Below are positions 11,196 to 20,387 of a DNA stretch of 64,000 nt, piece after piece. This DNA is from Chitinolyticbacter meiyuanensis. Lineage in GTDB: Bacteria > Pseudomonadota > Gammaproteobacteria > Burkholderiales > Chitinibacteraceae. The number at the start of each line of letters is the position of its first letter. Within the stretch, counting starts at the first letter, position 1. The translations under genes were made by a program, and so were the position numbers. The stretch lies in assembly GCF_008033135.1 (NCBI RefSeq), contig NZ_CP041335.1, positions 1 through 64,000 of the forward strand, given 5' to 3'. The notes under the pieces are model-generated. The model had not been told where the DNA came from, made no database searches, and saw only the letters and a list, made by a program, of their open reading frames with translations.

Positions 11196-11330
11196 GGTTG
11201 ACCCATGGCAATACGCTGCAAACCATTCACGCATATCGTATTGGCCATACGACCTTTGGATGGGTCCGTTGAGCTTCGGTACGTGGGTCAACAACGCTTA
11301 CGAGTAATTTTTCGGCGTAAGGATGGAAGA

Positions 11331-12701
11331 ATGGGTGTTCAACAAAACGGCGAAGCGCTGAAGCGCGGCCTGAAAAACCGCCATATCCAGCTGATTGCAT
11401 TGGGCGGTGCCATCGGTACCGGCCTGTTTCTCGGCATCGCCGACACCATCAGGATGGCGGGCCCTTCGGTGTTGCTCGGCTACGCCATCGGCGGCTTCAT
11501 CGCCTTCCTCATCATGCGCCAGCTCGGCGAAATGGTGGTGGAAGAGCCGGTCGCCGGCTCCTTCAGCCACTTCGCCTTCAAGTACTGGGGGGACTTCGCG
11601 GGCTTCGCCTCCGGCTGGAACTACTGGGTGCTCTATGTGTTGGTGAGCATGGCCGAGCTGACGGCGGTCGGTATCTATGTGCAGTACTGGTGGCCCGATA
11701 TCCCGACCTGGATGTCGGCGGCTTTCTTCTTCGTGCTGATCAACGCCATCAACCTCACCAACGTCAAGGCGTTCGGCGAGATGGAATTCTGGTTCGCCAT
11801 CGTCAAGGTGGTGGCCATCGTCGGCATGATCGGCTTCGGCGGCTGGATGTTGTTCTCCGGCAGCGGTGGCCCCGAGGCCACGGTCAGCAACCTCTGGGCC
11901 CAGGGCGGCTTCTTCCCCAACGGCGTGGGCGGTCTGGTGATGGCCATGGCCTTCATCATGTTCTCCTTCGGTGGGCTGGAGCTGGTCGGCATCACAGCCG
12001 CAGAGGCCGATGATCCCGAAAAGAGCATCCCCAAGGCGACCAATCAGGTGATCTACCGCATCCTCATCTTTTATATCGGCGCCCTGGCCGTGCTGCTCTC
12101 CCTCTACCCGTGGGGCAAGGTGGTCGAAGGCGGCAGCCCGTTTGTGATGATCTTCCACGCGCTGGACAGCAACCTGGTGGCCGACGTGCTCAATCTGGTG
12201 GTGTTGACCGCCGCGCTCTCGGTCTACAACAGCTGCGTCTACTGCAACAGCCGCATGCTGTTTGGCCTCGCCAAGCAGGGTAACGGCCCCAAGGCGCTGC
12301 TCAAGACCAACACGCGCGGCGTTCCGCTGACTGCGATCACCATCTCGGCGGCCGCCACCTTGTTGTGCGTGCTGATCAACTACCTGATTCCGGGCAAGGC
12401 CTTTGGCCTCTTGATGTCCCTGGTGGTCTCTGCCTTGGTCATCAACTGGGCCATGATCAGTTTGGCGCACCTCAGGTTCCGCAAGGCCAAGGCGGCCGAG
12501 GGCGTCACCACCAAATTCAAGGCACTGTGGAGCCCGCTTGGCAACTACCTCTGCCTCGCCTTTTTGGCCGCCATTCTGGTGATCATGTCCATGAACGAGG
12601 GCACTCAAATCTCGGTCGAACTGATCCCCGCCTGGCTGGTGGTGCTCGGCATTGGCTACCTGCTCAAGCAAAAGCGTCAGGGGGCTACCAACCTGGGCTA
12701 G
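11331..12701 (+). CDS. Amino-acid permease of the AroP/PheP type (APC superfamily)
   Basis: This is a predicted proton-coupled inner-membrane amino-acid importer. The 456-residue product has about 12 hydrophobic segments and the family features: an N-terminal LKRGLKNRHIQLIALGGAIGTGLFLG, then GEMVVEEPVAGSFSHFA and FSFGGLELVGITAAEADDP. These are shared by permeases for aromatic and other neutral amino acids, and the exact substrate cannot be told. The ATG at 11331 is used because GGATGGAAGA lies just before it and the protein then starts like its relatives; the frame is open to 11205. It begins 136 bases after the IS end and is transcribed away from the island. Confidence 0.9.
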   Translation: MGVQQNGEALKRGLKNRHIQLIALGGAIGTGLFLGIADTIRMAGPSVLLGYAIGGFIAFLIMRQLGEMVVEEPVAGSFSHFAFKYWGDFAGFASGWNYWVLYVLVSMAELTAVGIYVQYWWPDIPTWMSAAFFFVLINAINLTNVKAFGEMEFWFAIVKVVAIVGMIGFGGWMLFSGSGGPEATVSNLWAQGGFFPNGVGGLVMAMAFIMFSFGGLELVGITAAEADDPEKSIPKATNQVIYRILIFYIGALAVLLSLYPWGKVVEGGSPFVMIFHALDSNLVADVLNLVVLTAALSVYNSCVYCNSRMLFGLAKQGNGPKALLKTNTRGVPLTAITISAAATLLCVLINYLIPGKAFGLLMSLVVSALVINWAMISLAHLRFRKAKAAEGVTTKFKALWSPLGNYLCLAFLAAILVIMSMNEGTQISVELIPAWLVVLGIGYLLKQKRQGATNLG

Positions 12702-12720
12702 CTGCCGCGCCCGCTCCCCG

Positions 12721-12745
12721 AATGCCGGTCACTGACCGGCATGTT
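12721..12745 (+). terminator. Hairpin after the permease gene
   Basis: The sequence ATGCCGGTCA-C-TGACCGGCAT (12722-12742) is a near-perfect hairpin 20 bases after the permease stop, followed by a T-rich but interrupted GTTTGGTTT. It is a plausible, rather weak, intrinsic terminator. Confidence 0.5.
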
Positions 12746-12821
12746 TGGTTTATCTGTTGCCGCCGATGAATGTTGCCCACCTGCCAGTGCCTAACTGCAC
12801 CATCCAAAAGTCGTTTTTCCC

Positions 12822-12863
12822 CAAAACAAAACCGGCCCGTACACGAGCATGTGCGGACCGGTC
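12822..12863 (-). terminator. Terminator of the secreted glycoside-hydrolase-like gene
   Basis: On the minus strand a GC-rich stem (ACCGG..CCG with CGG..CCGGT, 12831-12862) is followed by TTTTGTTTT. It lies 15 bases after the stop of the gene ending at 12878. Confidence 0.7.
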
Positions 12864-12877
12864 GTCTTCAGTGAAGA

Positions 12878-14509
12878 TCAGTTTGCGATGGTAACGGTCC
12901 GCGTTGCCGCTGCCGTGCCGCCGCCAGCAGCTGGCTTGCTCTTCACGTTCGCCTTGATCGTATAGCTGCCGTTGCGCACCGTCGCGGTATCGAAGTACCA
13001 GTCGAACGGCTGCAGGTTTTCCTGGCGGGAGGCAATCACTTCACCGTTGCGGATCAGCTGGAACGTGACGCTTTCAATGCCTGCACCATCCGCCGTGCCC
13101 GCATCGCGATCGCTGGCGAAGGCGTTGATGTGCACCGATCCCTTCAATGTGGCCCCAGCGCGCGGCGCGGTGAAAGCGACGGTAGGGGGCACCGTCTGCA
13201 CAGGCGGGGTGGTCGGTTTCGGGGTAGGCACTGCCGTAGGCCGTGGCGTGGGTATTGCGGTGGGCTTGGGCGTCGGCGTGGCGGTGGGCTTGGGCGTGGG
13301 GACCGGGGTGGGTTTTGGGGTAGGTGTTGCAGTCGGTTTCGGCGTGGGTGTGGCGGTCGGTAATGGTGTGGGCGTGGCCACCGGTTGCGACGGGCCAATT
13401 TCATAGATCACCGCTTCCAGTCCCTGCAGCACATCGGTGAGTGCGCCGGAAGCCACCGCGCGGGTCTGCCCTGCCCTGGTGCTGCCGGCGCTGGATAGGC
13501 CAACCAGCGTGGCAGTGGCGTTGCCAAAGCCATTGAGCGAGAACGTGATGGTCTGTGCGCTGGGGCTCTTGTTCACGGCAACAAGATACGACTTGCCGTT
13601 GTGGTTCTTCAGAATGGCATCCACGTTGCTGGAGCTATACGCCAGATTGGGATTCTTGCCGCCGAGGAACACCGGCGAGAGCTGCTTCAATTCCGCGATC
13701 AGGTTTTTCAGGAAGGCGGGATCACCGTCTTTCTTGATGTTGTGCACGCCGCCTGCGTCTTCCACATCGTAGGAATAGAAGATCAAACCGGTGGAGCCGA
13801 GCGCGATCGATAGATAGGTTTCAGCCCGGATTTGCGCATTGGTCGGCATGCCAAACTGGCTGCCGGTTTGAATGATCAGCCAGACGGGCTTGGGCGCCAC
13901 CTGGCTTTGCATGAGCTTTAGTTTTTCCTTGATGTCGTACAGTGGGTTTCTATCGTTGTTGAACGGATATTGGTCGTTCAGGAAGATATCGGCGGAATTT
14001 TTGTATTCGCTGATATCACGTGCGTAATCGGTGAGGAATACCGGGTGGTTGGGATCGGCGGCCTTGATCACGTCGTAGGCCCACTTGGTATCCGCCGGGC
14101 TCAGGTTGGTGGCGGAAACCGGCTCATCCGGCAAGCCGTAGCCGAACAGGAAATCGGAACCCTTCACCTGGTTGATACTGCTGATGAAGCCGCTGGCATC
14201 CCTCCTGCGGATGGCCGCCGCATTTTCGTAATCACACGCCGGACCAGCGGTGTAATGTAGATACAGCCCGTTGCTTTCTCCTTTCCTGAATGCATCGTTG
14301 TTCACGCAGAAGGGGCGCGATGCAGTATTGATGCCCAGGCTTTTGGCCCCGGCCCAATCGGATTGGATGTATACACTGATCGGAAAGAACTTTGACCCAT
14401 TCACCGATATGGTCTGATCGGGGTTTACGGTCACCACACTCTGGGCATGTACGCTGTGCATATACAATGCCGTGAAAATCAAAATCAGGTTTTTAATGGA
14501 TTTTTTCAT
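12878..14509 (-). CDS. Secreted TIM-barrel glycoside-hydrolase-like protein with Pro/Thr linker and Ig-like domain
   Basis: The 543-residue protein has a signal peptide (about residues 1-22, ending SVHA). A catalytic-like region to about residue 360 starts with VNGSKFFPISVYIQ, as in clan-A glycoside hydrolases, and contains GYGLPDEP, where the Glu resembles the acid/base position, and LIFYSYDVEDAGG. A repetitive Pro/Thr linker of TPTPKPTA-type units spans about residues 375-440. The C-terminal 90 residues resemble a bacterial Ig-like domain (VAFTAPRAGATLKGSVHINAFASD). The substrate is unknown; the linker style matches the chitinase at 56.9 kb, suggesting an extracellular polysaccharide role. 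No chitin-binding module is visible. It is a single-gene unit with its own terminator. Confidence 0.75.
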   Translation of the reverse strand: MKKSIKNLILIFTALYMHSVHAQSVVTVNPDQTISVNGSKFFPISVYIQSDWAGAKSLGINTASRPFCVNNDAFRKGESNGLYLHYTAGPACDYENAAAIRRRDASGFISSINQVKGSDFLFGYGLPDEPVSATNLSPADTKWAYDVIKAADPNHPVFLTDYARDISEYKNSADIFLNDQYPFNNDRNPLYDIKEKLKLMQSQVAPKPVWLIIQTGSQFGMPTNAQIRAETYLSIALGSTGLIFYSYDVEDAGGVHNIKKDGDPAFLKNLIAELKQLSPVFLGGKNPNLAYSSSNVDAILKNHNGKSYLVAVNKSPSAQTITFSLNGFGNATATLVGLSSAGSTRAGQTRAVASGALTDVLQGLEAVIYEIGPSQPVATPTPLPTATPTPKPTATPTPKPTPVPTPKPTATPTPKPTAIPTPRPTAVPTPKPTTPPVQTVPPTVAFTAPRAGATLKGSVHINAFASDRDAGTADGAGIESVTFQLIRNGEVIASRQENLQPFDWYFDTATVRNGSYTIKANVKSKPAAGGGTAAATRTVTIAN

Positions 14510-14735
14510 GGGTTATTCCCAATTGATTAAGATTTTATTGCGCAAAAAAACAAGCAGGGAAAATCAGCGTTTGATTGTGCGGCATGCGGCAATCCGCTCA
14601 CGTGCCCTTCGTCAGGGCTTTGCGGCCTTCCGCGCCAGCGCGGCAAGCAATGAATGGTGGCTGAATCGTTCACCCTCCCAGGGAAGCAACGGCGGCCGGC
14701 CTTGATACCCGCCTATGCAACGCCGCAGCCATAAA

Positions 14736-14764
14736 AAAACCCTCCGCGAACGGAGGGCTTTTTT
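14736..14764 (-). terminator. Bidirectional intrinsic terminator after slyD
   Basis: The stem CCCTCCG-CGAA-CGGAGGG (14740-14757) is flanked by AAAAAAA on the left and TTTTTT on the right, so it can terminate transcription in both directions. It lies just past the slyD stop. Confidence 0.85.
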
Positions 14765-14779
14765 CAGCTGGGCAGCAGC

Positions 14780-15256
14780 TCAGTGGTGATGCCCGTGCTC
14801 ACCGTGCACATGCTGGTGGGCAATTTCCTCGGCCGTAGCCTCGCGCACATCCAGCACCTTGAGGGTGAAACGCATGGTCTTGCCGCACAGCGGATGATTG
14901 CCATCCAGCAGCACGGTGGGGCCCTTGATCTTGGTCACGAAGTAATAGCGCGGCTCGCCATCCGGGCCGGGGCGCTGGATCTGGCCACCCACTTTGACGC
15001 CCGGCGGGAATTCGGCCTTGGGCATGCTGGTGACCAGCGCATCGTCGCGCTCGCCAAAGGTATCCGCGGAGGCCAGCTCCACCGTGGTCTGGAAACCCGC
15101 TTCCTGGCCTTCCAGCGCGGCTTCCAGCTTGGGGAACAGGTTGTCATAGCCGCCGTGCAGGTAGGCCATCGGGTGCTTGCCTTCGTCGTAGACGAAGCCA
15201 TTGATGTCGGCGACTTTCAAACGCAGGGTAACGGCAGTGTTCTGGGTGATCTTCAT
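14780..15256 (-). CDS. slyD: FKBP-type peptidyl-prolyl isomerase SlyD
   Basis: This is a cytosolic prolyl isomerase and chaperone that also handles nickel. The 158-residue product begins MKITQNTAVTLRLKVAD, has the split FKBP fold with the inserted IF chaperone domain, the active-site region YLHGGYDNLFPKLEAAL and GNHPLCGKTMRF, and a short His-rich metal-binding tail (HQHVHGEHGHHH). The start at 15256 is chosen because the upstream open frame to 15445 is not SlyD-like. It is downstream of, and on the same strand as, the siderophore exporter gene, but is an ordinary housekeeping gene. Confidence 0.92.
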   Translation of the reverse strand: MKITQNTAVTLRLKVADINGFVYDEGKHPMAYLHGGYDNLFPKLEAALEGQEAGFQTTVELASADTFGERDDALVTSMPKAEFPPGVKVGGQIQRPGPDGEPRYYFVTKIKGPTVLLDGNHPLCGKTMRFTLKVLDVREATAEEIAHQHVHGEHGHHH

Positions 15257-15386
15257 AAGGCAATTCAGGCTGGGAACAAGGCCGAAAGGGTGGCCGTTCT
15301 GCCGGGGAGTGTCAACGGAAGCCACGTTGCTGGCGCTGCGCGGAGCCGGGCTTGGGCAACAAGCATCGCCAGCGTGGCGGGATGCG

Positions 15387-17039
15387 CTACGGCTGCGCCT
15401 CCAGCGCTTCCTGCCGGGCGGGTTGCACCGCAGCCGGCGCCACACCCTGCCCCACCACCTGCCCGCTCTCCATGCGGATCAGCCGGTCCGCCAGATCGAA
15501 ATAGCGGTCGTCGTGCGAGATCACCAGCACCGTCTTGCCCTGCGCCTTCAGCTCCGGCAGCAGCTCGCGGTAGAACACGTCCTTGAACAGCGGGTCCTGA
15601 TCGGCGGCCCATTCGTCGAACACCAGGAAGGGCCGATCCTCCAGATAGGCCACCACCAGCGCCAGCCGCTTGCGCTGCCCCTGCGATAGCGCGCGGGTGG
15701 TGAAGGCACCGCCCGCTACCTGCACCTTGTGATGCAGCTGCAGCTTTTTCAGCAGGCGGTTGCCCTGCTCGTCCAGATCGTTGGAGGCCACGTCCAGCAG
15801 GCGATCGAACAGATGGAAATCCGAGAAGATGGCGGAGAAGGTCTGCCGGTATTGGTCGCGATGCGTGACCGGCTGGCCATCCAGCTCGATGCTGCCGTGC
15901 TCGGGCTCGTAGAGCCCCACCAGCAGTTTGGCCAGCGTGGTCTTGCCGCTGCCGTTGCCCCCTACCAGAAACACGATCTGCCCCGGCTCGAAGTTGAGGT
16001 CCACCGGCCCTAGCGTGAAGAGATCGTCCATGCCCTCGTGAAAATAACGGTGCGATACCTGCCGCAGGGCCAGCTGCTGGAAACAGCGCGGCGCCGCAGC
16101 AGCAGCGGGCTGCTCGGCCTGCGCCAGCGCAGCGGTGATCTCCTCGATGCGCCGGGCGGAAACGCGGGCAAGGTTGGCGCGCGGCAGGCTGAGCAGCAAT
16201 CCTTCCAGCGGTGCCATCAGGTAGATGAAGATCAGTGCGAAGCCGGTCATCACCTGGGTGCTGCCTGGTGCATCGCCCACCAGCGCGAACAACACCAGGC
16301 CGATGAAGGCATAGATCAGGAAGCTGCCCCAGCCGGATGCCGCCAGGAACACCGACATGCCACGCTCGCGCTCGCGCCGCACCACATCGATCGATCCACC
16401 CAGCACCTCATCGGCAAAGCGCGCCCGCTTGCTGGCATGCAGCCGAAGCTCCTTGGCCCCTTCGATCAGCGAGCGGAAATGATCGAACAGGCTGTCCTGC
16501 TCGCGCGCGGCCACATCCAGGTGGCGGATCGCCTTGAGGTGTGCCAGGTGATAGCCCAGCGAGCCCAGACCGATCACCACGATGGCCACCAGGAACACCG
16601 GCCAGGACAGCCACGCCAGATAGGCAAGACCGCCGATCACGATGATGGCGTTCACCAGGATCACCGGTACGTTCACGAAGAACGAGGCCACGCTGGCGCT
16701 GTGCTCGGAAAGCGCCGAATGCACGCGTGGGCCGCCGATTTCCTCCAGCTGGCGATAGTCGGCGCCGATGGCCTTGTCCGCAATGAAGCGCCGCAGCAAT
16801 GCCTGCGCGCGGATGCTCAGCCGCTCGAACAGCACGGCAGATACCGTGTGCGCCAGTGCCGCCGCCACGGCAATGGCTGCAAAGCGCCACGCCAGCGCCG
16901 CCCGTGCTGCGGCATCCGGCGCGGTGAGTGCGGCGTTGATCTGGGTGACCAGCAGCACGCTGCATACCCCGGCGATCACACTGGCCACCGTGGCAGTGAT
17001 CAGGGCGGCACGGGATTGGCGGATCAGATAAGCAAGCAC
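15387..17039 (-). CDS. Cyclic-peptide/siderophore ABC exporter (PvdE-like, fused permease-ATPase)
   Basis: This is a half-size ABC exporter that in the pyoverdine pathway moves the acylated precursor peptide into the periplasm. The 550-residue product has a six-helix permease domain (about residues 1-310), then an ATPase domain with Walker A VGGNGSGKTT near 363, an atypical signature LSQGQRKRLAL, Walker B FLVFDEW and H-loop ISHDD. The FDEW in place of the common LDEP is typical of the cyclic-peptide transporter family. It is divergent from fhuF. A TAAAC-N16-CGTC promoter (17075-17099) lies 36 bases upstream of the start. It most likely exports the siderophore precursor for maturation by the acylase at 17.9-20.4 kb. 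Confidence 0.88.
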   Translation of the reverse strand: MLAYLIRQSRAALITATVASVIAGVCSVLLVTQINAALTAPDAAARAALAWRFAAIAVAAALAHTVSAVLFERLSIRAQALLRRFIADKAIGADYRQLEEIGGPRVHSALSEHSASVASFFVNVPVILVNAIIVIGGLAYLAWLSWPVFLVAIVVIGLGSLGYHLAHLKAIRHLDVAAREQDSLFDHFRSLIEGAKELRLHASKRARFADEVLGGSIDVVRRERERGMSVFLAASGWGSFLIYAFIGLVLFALVGDAPGSTQVMTGFALIFIYLMAPLEGLLLSLPRANLARVSARRIEEITAALAQAEQPAAAAAPRCFQQLALRQVSHRYFHEGMDDLFTLGPVDLNFEPGQIVFLVGGNGSGKTTLAKLLVGLYEPEHGSIELDGQPVTHRDQYRQTFSAIFSDFHLFDRLLDVASNDLDEQGNRLLKKLQLHHKVQVAGGAFTTRALSQGQRKRLALVVAYLEDRPFLVFDEWAADQDPLFKDVFYRELLPELKAQGKTVLVISHDDRYFDLADRLIRMESGQVVGQGVAPAAVQPARQEALEAQP

Positions 17040-17074
17040 GGCGAAACCTATGGCTGGAGCACGATGCCTGATAT

Positions 17075-17099
17075 GACGGACTCGCGGCGCTGGCGTTTA
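17075..17099 (-). promoter_or_regulatory. ECF-sigma promoter for the exporter gene
   Basis: On the minus strand TAAAC (17099-17095) and CGTC (17078-17075) are separated by exactly 16 bases. The same layout occurs at four other siderophore promoters in this window and matches PvdS/OrbS-type -35 and -10 elements. The start codon is 36 bases downstream. Confidence 0.75.
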
Positions 17100-17130
17100 G
17101 GCCACGACAGGTACACATGGCCGGCAAGGC

Positions 17131-17155
17131 TAAACAACGGCGCGCGCTCCGCGTC
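17131..17155 (+). promoter_or_regulatory. ECF-sigma promoter for fhuF
   Basis: GCTAAAC ends at 17135 and CGTC begins at 17152 after 16 bases. It is divergent from the exporter promoter 32 bases away, and the fhuF start is 47 bases downstream. Confidence 0.75.
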
Positions 17156-17201
17156 TGGCAGGTCAGGAAGGCATCCGCCTTGCACACTCTGGTAAGCCTT
17201 G

Positions 17202-17966
17202 ATGATCCCGTTGTTGCAGCCGCTGTTTCGCGGCGATTGGTCCGCCTATGCGGAAACGCTGGTCTGCGCGCCCGCACCAGCCGACGCCATCCCGGTTTCC
17301 GCACTGATCGGCCAACCGCCGCTGCTGCAGGATGTTTTGGCAAAACAGGCGCGCTACCGGCGCGCGCACGGCACCGACCTGCGCGCAGTGGCCTCGGCCT
17401 GGGCCATGGACTACCTGTGGGCCTTGCTGCCCGGCGTGGTCGCGGCCGCCAGCGTGCTGCAGCACCGCTTTGCCATGGCGCCGGATACGCTGGCCGTGCA
17501 ATTCAACGCCATCGGCCTGCCCACGGCCTTTTACCTGCGCGACGAAGGTAAGGCGCTACCGGGCAGCGACACCATGGCACGCTACGGCGAGCTGCTGCAT
17601 GGGCATCTGCTGCCACTGTTCGCGGCACTCACCGCGCAGAGCCGCGTACCACGCAAGATCCTGTGGGGCAGCGCGGCGCGCTATATCGAAGGCATCCTCG
17701 ATCAGGCACAGGCCCAGCTCGGCCGGCTGCCGGGACTGCTGGCCGATCGCGATCTGCTGTTGGAACAGCCCACCTGGCCAGGCGGCGAGCGCAATCCCAT
17801 GCACGCCCGGCGCCGTTGCGTGGCGCAGCCGGACCAGGCCGCACCGCTGGCGTTGCACCGGCAGTGCTGCCTGTATTACCTGCTGCCTGGAGAGGATTAC
17901 TGCGGCGCCTGCCCGCTGGCGCCGCAGTTCAGGCCCGCTGCGCTTACTGCAGCACCCGGCGGCTGA
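17202..17966 (+). CDS. fhuF: Siderophore-iron reductase FhuF
   Basis: FhuF-type proteins are cytosolic [2Fe-2S] reductases that release iron from hydroxamate siderophores. The 254-residue product ends with the family cysteine motif in RQCCLYYLLPGEDYCGACPL, which is C-C-x10-C-x2-C. The middle region has the FhuF features VLQHRFAM and ILWGSAARY. The ATG at 17202 is preferred to the TTG three bases earlier. An ECF-type promoter lies upstream, and its 3' end overlaps the convergent acylase gene by 23 bases. It fits a product with hydroxamate groups. Confidence 0.9.
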   Translation: MIPLLQPLFRGDWSAYAETLVCAPAPADAIPVSALIGQPPLLQDVLAKQARYRRAHGTDLRAVASAWAMDYLWALLPGVVAAASVLQHRFAMAPDTLAVQFNAIGLPTAFYLRDEGKALPGSDTMARYGELLHGHLLPLFAALTAQSRVPRKILWGSAARYIEGILDQAQAQLGRLPGLLADRDLLLEQPTWPGGERNPMHARRRCVAQPDQAAPLALHRQCCLYYLLPGEDYCGACPLAPQFRPAALTAAPGG

Positions 17967-20364
17967 AGCCTGCATCGCGGCGGATGTCGGCCTCGCTGAA
18001 CGGGAAGCTCAGCCAGGCCTTGTCCGCATAGCGCTGCACCGGCGCACTGCCGGCGCCGCCGCTCACCGCATCCTCATCCTGGCCGTGCGCCAACAGCGTG
18101 CGCGCTTCCACGCCACCACGCCGATCAAAGCGCACCAGCTGCAGATAGCTGTTGGCCACGGCATCCGGTCCTACGTGGCCGTCGTCGGCCAGGCCGCAGG
18201 TCACAGTGAAATAGCCCATCACATGGCAGCCGCCATAGAGCGGCACATTGCTGCCGCCGCTTTGCACATAGCGCCGTGCGCCCAGTGTTTCATCCGGCGT
18301 GATGCCCTGCACCGCCAGTGCCTCGATCGCGCCGGCCAGTGCCTGCTGCTGCGCGTCGTCGCTGAGCTTGATGCCACTTGGCGTGGTCAACGGCGCGGTC
18401 GGCGAGAACGGCACCTGATAGCGCTCGCTGTCCGGCAGCTCGTTCAAACGCTCCCAGAAGGCTTCCCACAGCAGTGGGCCACGGGCGTCGGCATCTCCGG
18501 TATTGCGCCATGCGCGCAGCACCTGGCAAGCCGGCGCCACCGTCACTTGGCGCACCGCACCAGCACTTGCGGCCTCGCCTTGTGCCGCCAGCTTGGCCGA
18601 TTGCGGCCGCAGCGCCACCACGTCGTTGCGGCAGGCGCCCTGCAGTGCCTGTTCCTTGAACAGCACGGCCGAATACACCTCGGCGTCCAGCACTTCGCGC
18701 TCCAGCCGGCGCAGCACGGTAGCGGGCGCCTGGGGTGAGCCAATGAAGTTGCCGGCGATGTGGTGGCCCAGCCGGGTACGCAGCGACAGCGGCTGGCGCT
18801 CGCCGCCCAACACGGTGGCGTAGCCCTCCAGCGGTTGCGCAGCATTGCTCAGCCAGTAGCTGTCGTTCATGTTGGCCACGTAATCGGTACGCAGCAGGCT
18901 GGGCAGCCGGTCCACTGGCATGGCGCCCGGCTGCACCGAGCCGGCCTCGGTCAGCCAGTTGCAATCGGGCTTGCTGCCGTCGAGCACCGGGGTCAGTGGG
19001 TCCAGCGTGGCAAAGGCCTGGCCCAGCGCGGTGCCGCAGCGGGCGCGCAGGGCATCAGGCGCGTTGGGCACGTTGCCCACGTCCGCGTACCACACGCGCT
19101 GGTCGTTGCGGCCGATCGCCACGGTGTTCACCCAGGGGATGCCGGCCTCGCGGCGCTGGATGGCGATGAAGTCATCCAGCGATTTCGCCTGGTTCCAGTA
19201 GAAGAAGTTGCGGAAGATGCGAAAGTTTTCCGCGTTCACATCGCGGATCGCCAGCGCCTTCTGCGCGCTCCAGCCAAAGGCCGGGTGATGCCCGCCCAGA
19301 TCCACCACCGGGCCGTAGCGCGTCTGGTGCAGCGTGCGGGTCTGCACTTGGCGGCTACCATCGGCCGCGCGCACGTCCACGCTGACTTCGCGCGCCGTCA
19401 TCGGCTCGTCGCCCTCGCCCAGCCGGTAGCGATACGCCTTGCCGTCGGCCAGCGTGAGGTCGAACAGGCCGAAGCGGCGGGCCGCCGAAACGGTATGACT
19501 CCAGGCTACATGCTCGTTGAAGCCGACCATCACCACCGGAATGCCGAGGAAGGCCACGCCTGCCACATTGAGCTTGCCGGGGATGGTGAGGTGCATCTGG
19601 TAGAAGCGGTCCGGTCCGCCCCAGTACCAGTGCGGGTTGCCGAACAGCACGGCACCCTGCTGTTGCGTGGCGTCGCCACCCAGCGCCAGCGCATTGCTGC
19701 CGAGACCCGGCTCGTCGCCGATGCGCATCGACAGCTTGTAGCGCAGTGCGTCGGCATCAGCTGCATCCGATTGCGTGGGCGCAGCGGCGGGATGGGCGTT
19801 GACGATCTCCGGAATGAAGCGGGCGTAGCCAGCGGCGACCTGGGCCGAATACATGCGGCGGTAGATGTCCACGGCGGTGATCTCGCGGACCCAGGGCGCG
19901 TTCAGGCAGCTGCGCCGGGTGTCGCCATTGCGTCGTGCCTCAGCCAGATACCGGTTGTAGCCAGCGGCATAGCCTTCGATCAGCTGGTTGAGCTCGGGCG
20001 GGTGTGCCGCGCGGTAGGCGGCCACCACCTTGTCGTCGGCAAAGCCGCGCCAGAAGAAATCCAGCTCCAGATTCAGCGGTCGACCAAAGGTGGAAAGCCG
20101 CGCCGGGCGGCCATCGGCGCCGAAGAACCAGCTGCGCCTTCCTTCATAGGTGACGAAGGCTTCGGCCAGCGAGCACAGGGCATCTTCCGCCTGTACATAA
20201 CCGACGCCGCGTCCCAGCGCGGTCCAGCTGGCGGCCTTCAGATGGGGGATGCCATCGGTGGTACGGCGAATTTCCACCGCCAGCGATCCAGGAGGCGCCG
20301 CCGTAGCGAAACAGGGCATTCCCACCAGGACAAGCGCCATCAGCGCTGCGTTGTATCTGCTCAT
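17944..20364 (-). CDS. pvdQ: PvdQ-like periplasmic acylase (penicillin amidase family)
   Basis: This is an Ntn-hydrolase that in pyoverdine maturation removes the fatty-acid tail in the periplasm; relatives also cleave acyl-homoserine lactones. The 806-residue precursor has a signal peptide (about 1-22, ending TATA), an alpha subunit, a spacer, and the beta subunit starting at the catalytic Ser of LGSNALALGG (Ser about residue 223). It also has FGNPHWYWGGPDRFYQMHLT and VGFNEHVAWSHTVSAARRF, conserved in the family. It is 23 bases downstream of the formyltransferase gene and likely cotranscribed from that gene's ECF promoter. In this locus the expected substrate is the lipopeptide loaded by the FAAL. 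A quorum-quenching role cannot be excluded. Confidence 0.85.
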   Translation of the reverse strand: MSRYNAALMALVLVGMPCFATAAPPGSLAVEIRRTTDGIPHLKAASWTALGRGVGYVQAEDALCSLAEAFVTYEGRRSWFFGADGRPARLSTFGRPLNLELDFFWRGFADDKVVAAYRAAHPPELNQLIEGYAAGYNRYLAEARRNGDTRRSCLNAPWVREITAVDIYRRMYSAQVAAGYARFIPEIVNAHPAAAPTQSDAADADALRYKLSMRIGDEPGLGSNALALGGDATQQQGAVLFGNPHWYWGGPDRFYQMHLTIPGKLNVAGVAFLGIPVVMVGFNEHVAWSHTVSAARRFGLFDLTLADGKAYRYRLGEGDEPMTAREVSVDVRAADGSRQVQTRTLHQTRYGPVVDLGGHHPAFGWSAQKALAIRDVNAENFRIFRNFFYWNQAKSLDDFIAIQRREAGIPWVNTVAIGRNDQRVWYADVGNVPNAPDALRARCGTALGQAFATLDPLTPVLDGSKPDCNWLTEAGSVQPGAMPVDRLPSLLRTDYVANMNDSYWLSNAAQPLEGYATVLGGERQPLSLRTRLGHHIAGNFIGSPQAPATVLRRLEREVLDAEVYSAVLFKEQALQGACRNDVVALRPQSAKLAAQGEAASAGAVRQVTVAPACQVLRAWRNTGDADARGPLLWEAFWERLNELPDSERYQVPFSPTAPLTTPSGIKLSDDAQQQALAGAIEALAVQGITPDETLGARRYVQSGGSNVPLYGGCHVMGYFTVTCGLADDGHVGPDAVANSYLQLVRFDRRGGVEARTLLAHGQDEDAVSGGAGSAPVQRYADKAWLSFPFSEADIRRDAGFSRRVLQ

Positions 20365-20387
20365 CTCGTTATGCTCGGTAGTTGGAA

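Noticed and set aside
11298..12671. A 457-codon minus-strand open frame opposite the amino-acid permease
   Set aside because: The plus strand encodes a clear multi-helix permease; the reverse frame is polar low-complexity sequence.
13190..13385. Repetitive DNA that could be mistaken for a tandem-repeat or CRISPR-like array
   Set aside because: It is the coding sequence of the Pro/Thr linker, in frame and without spacers.
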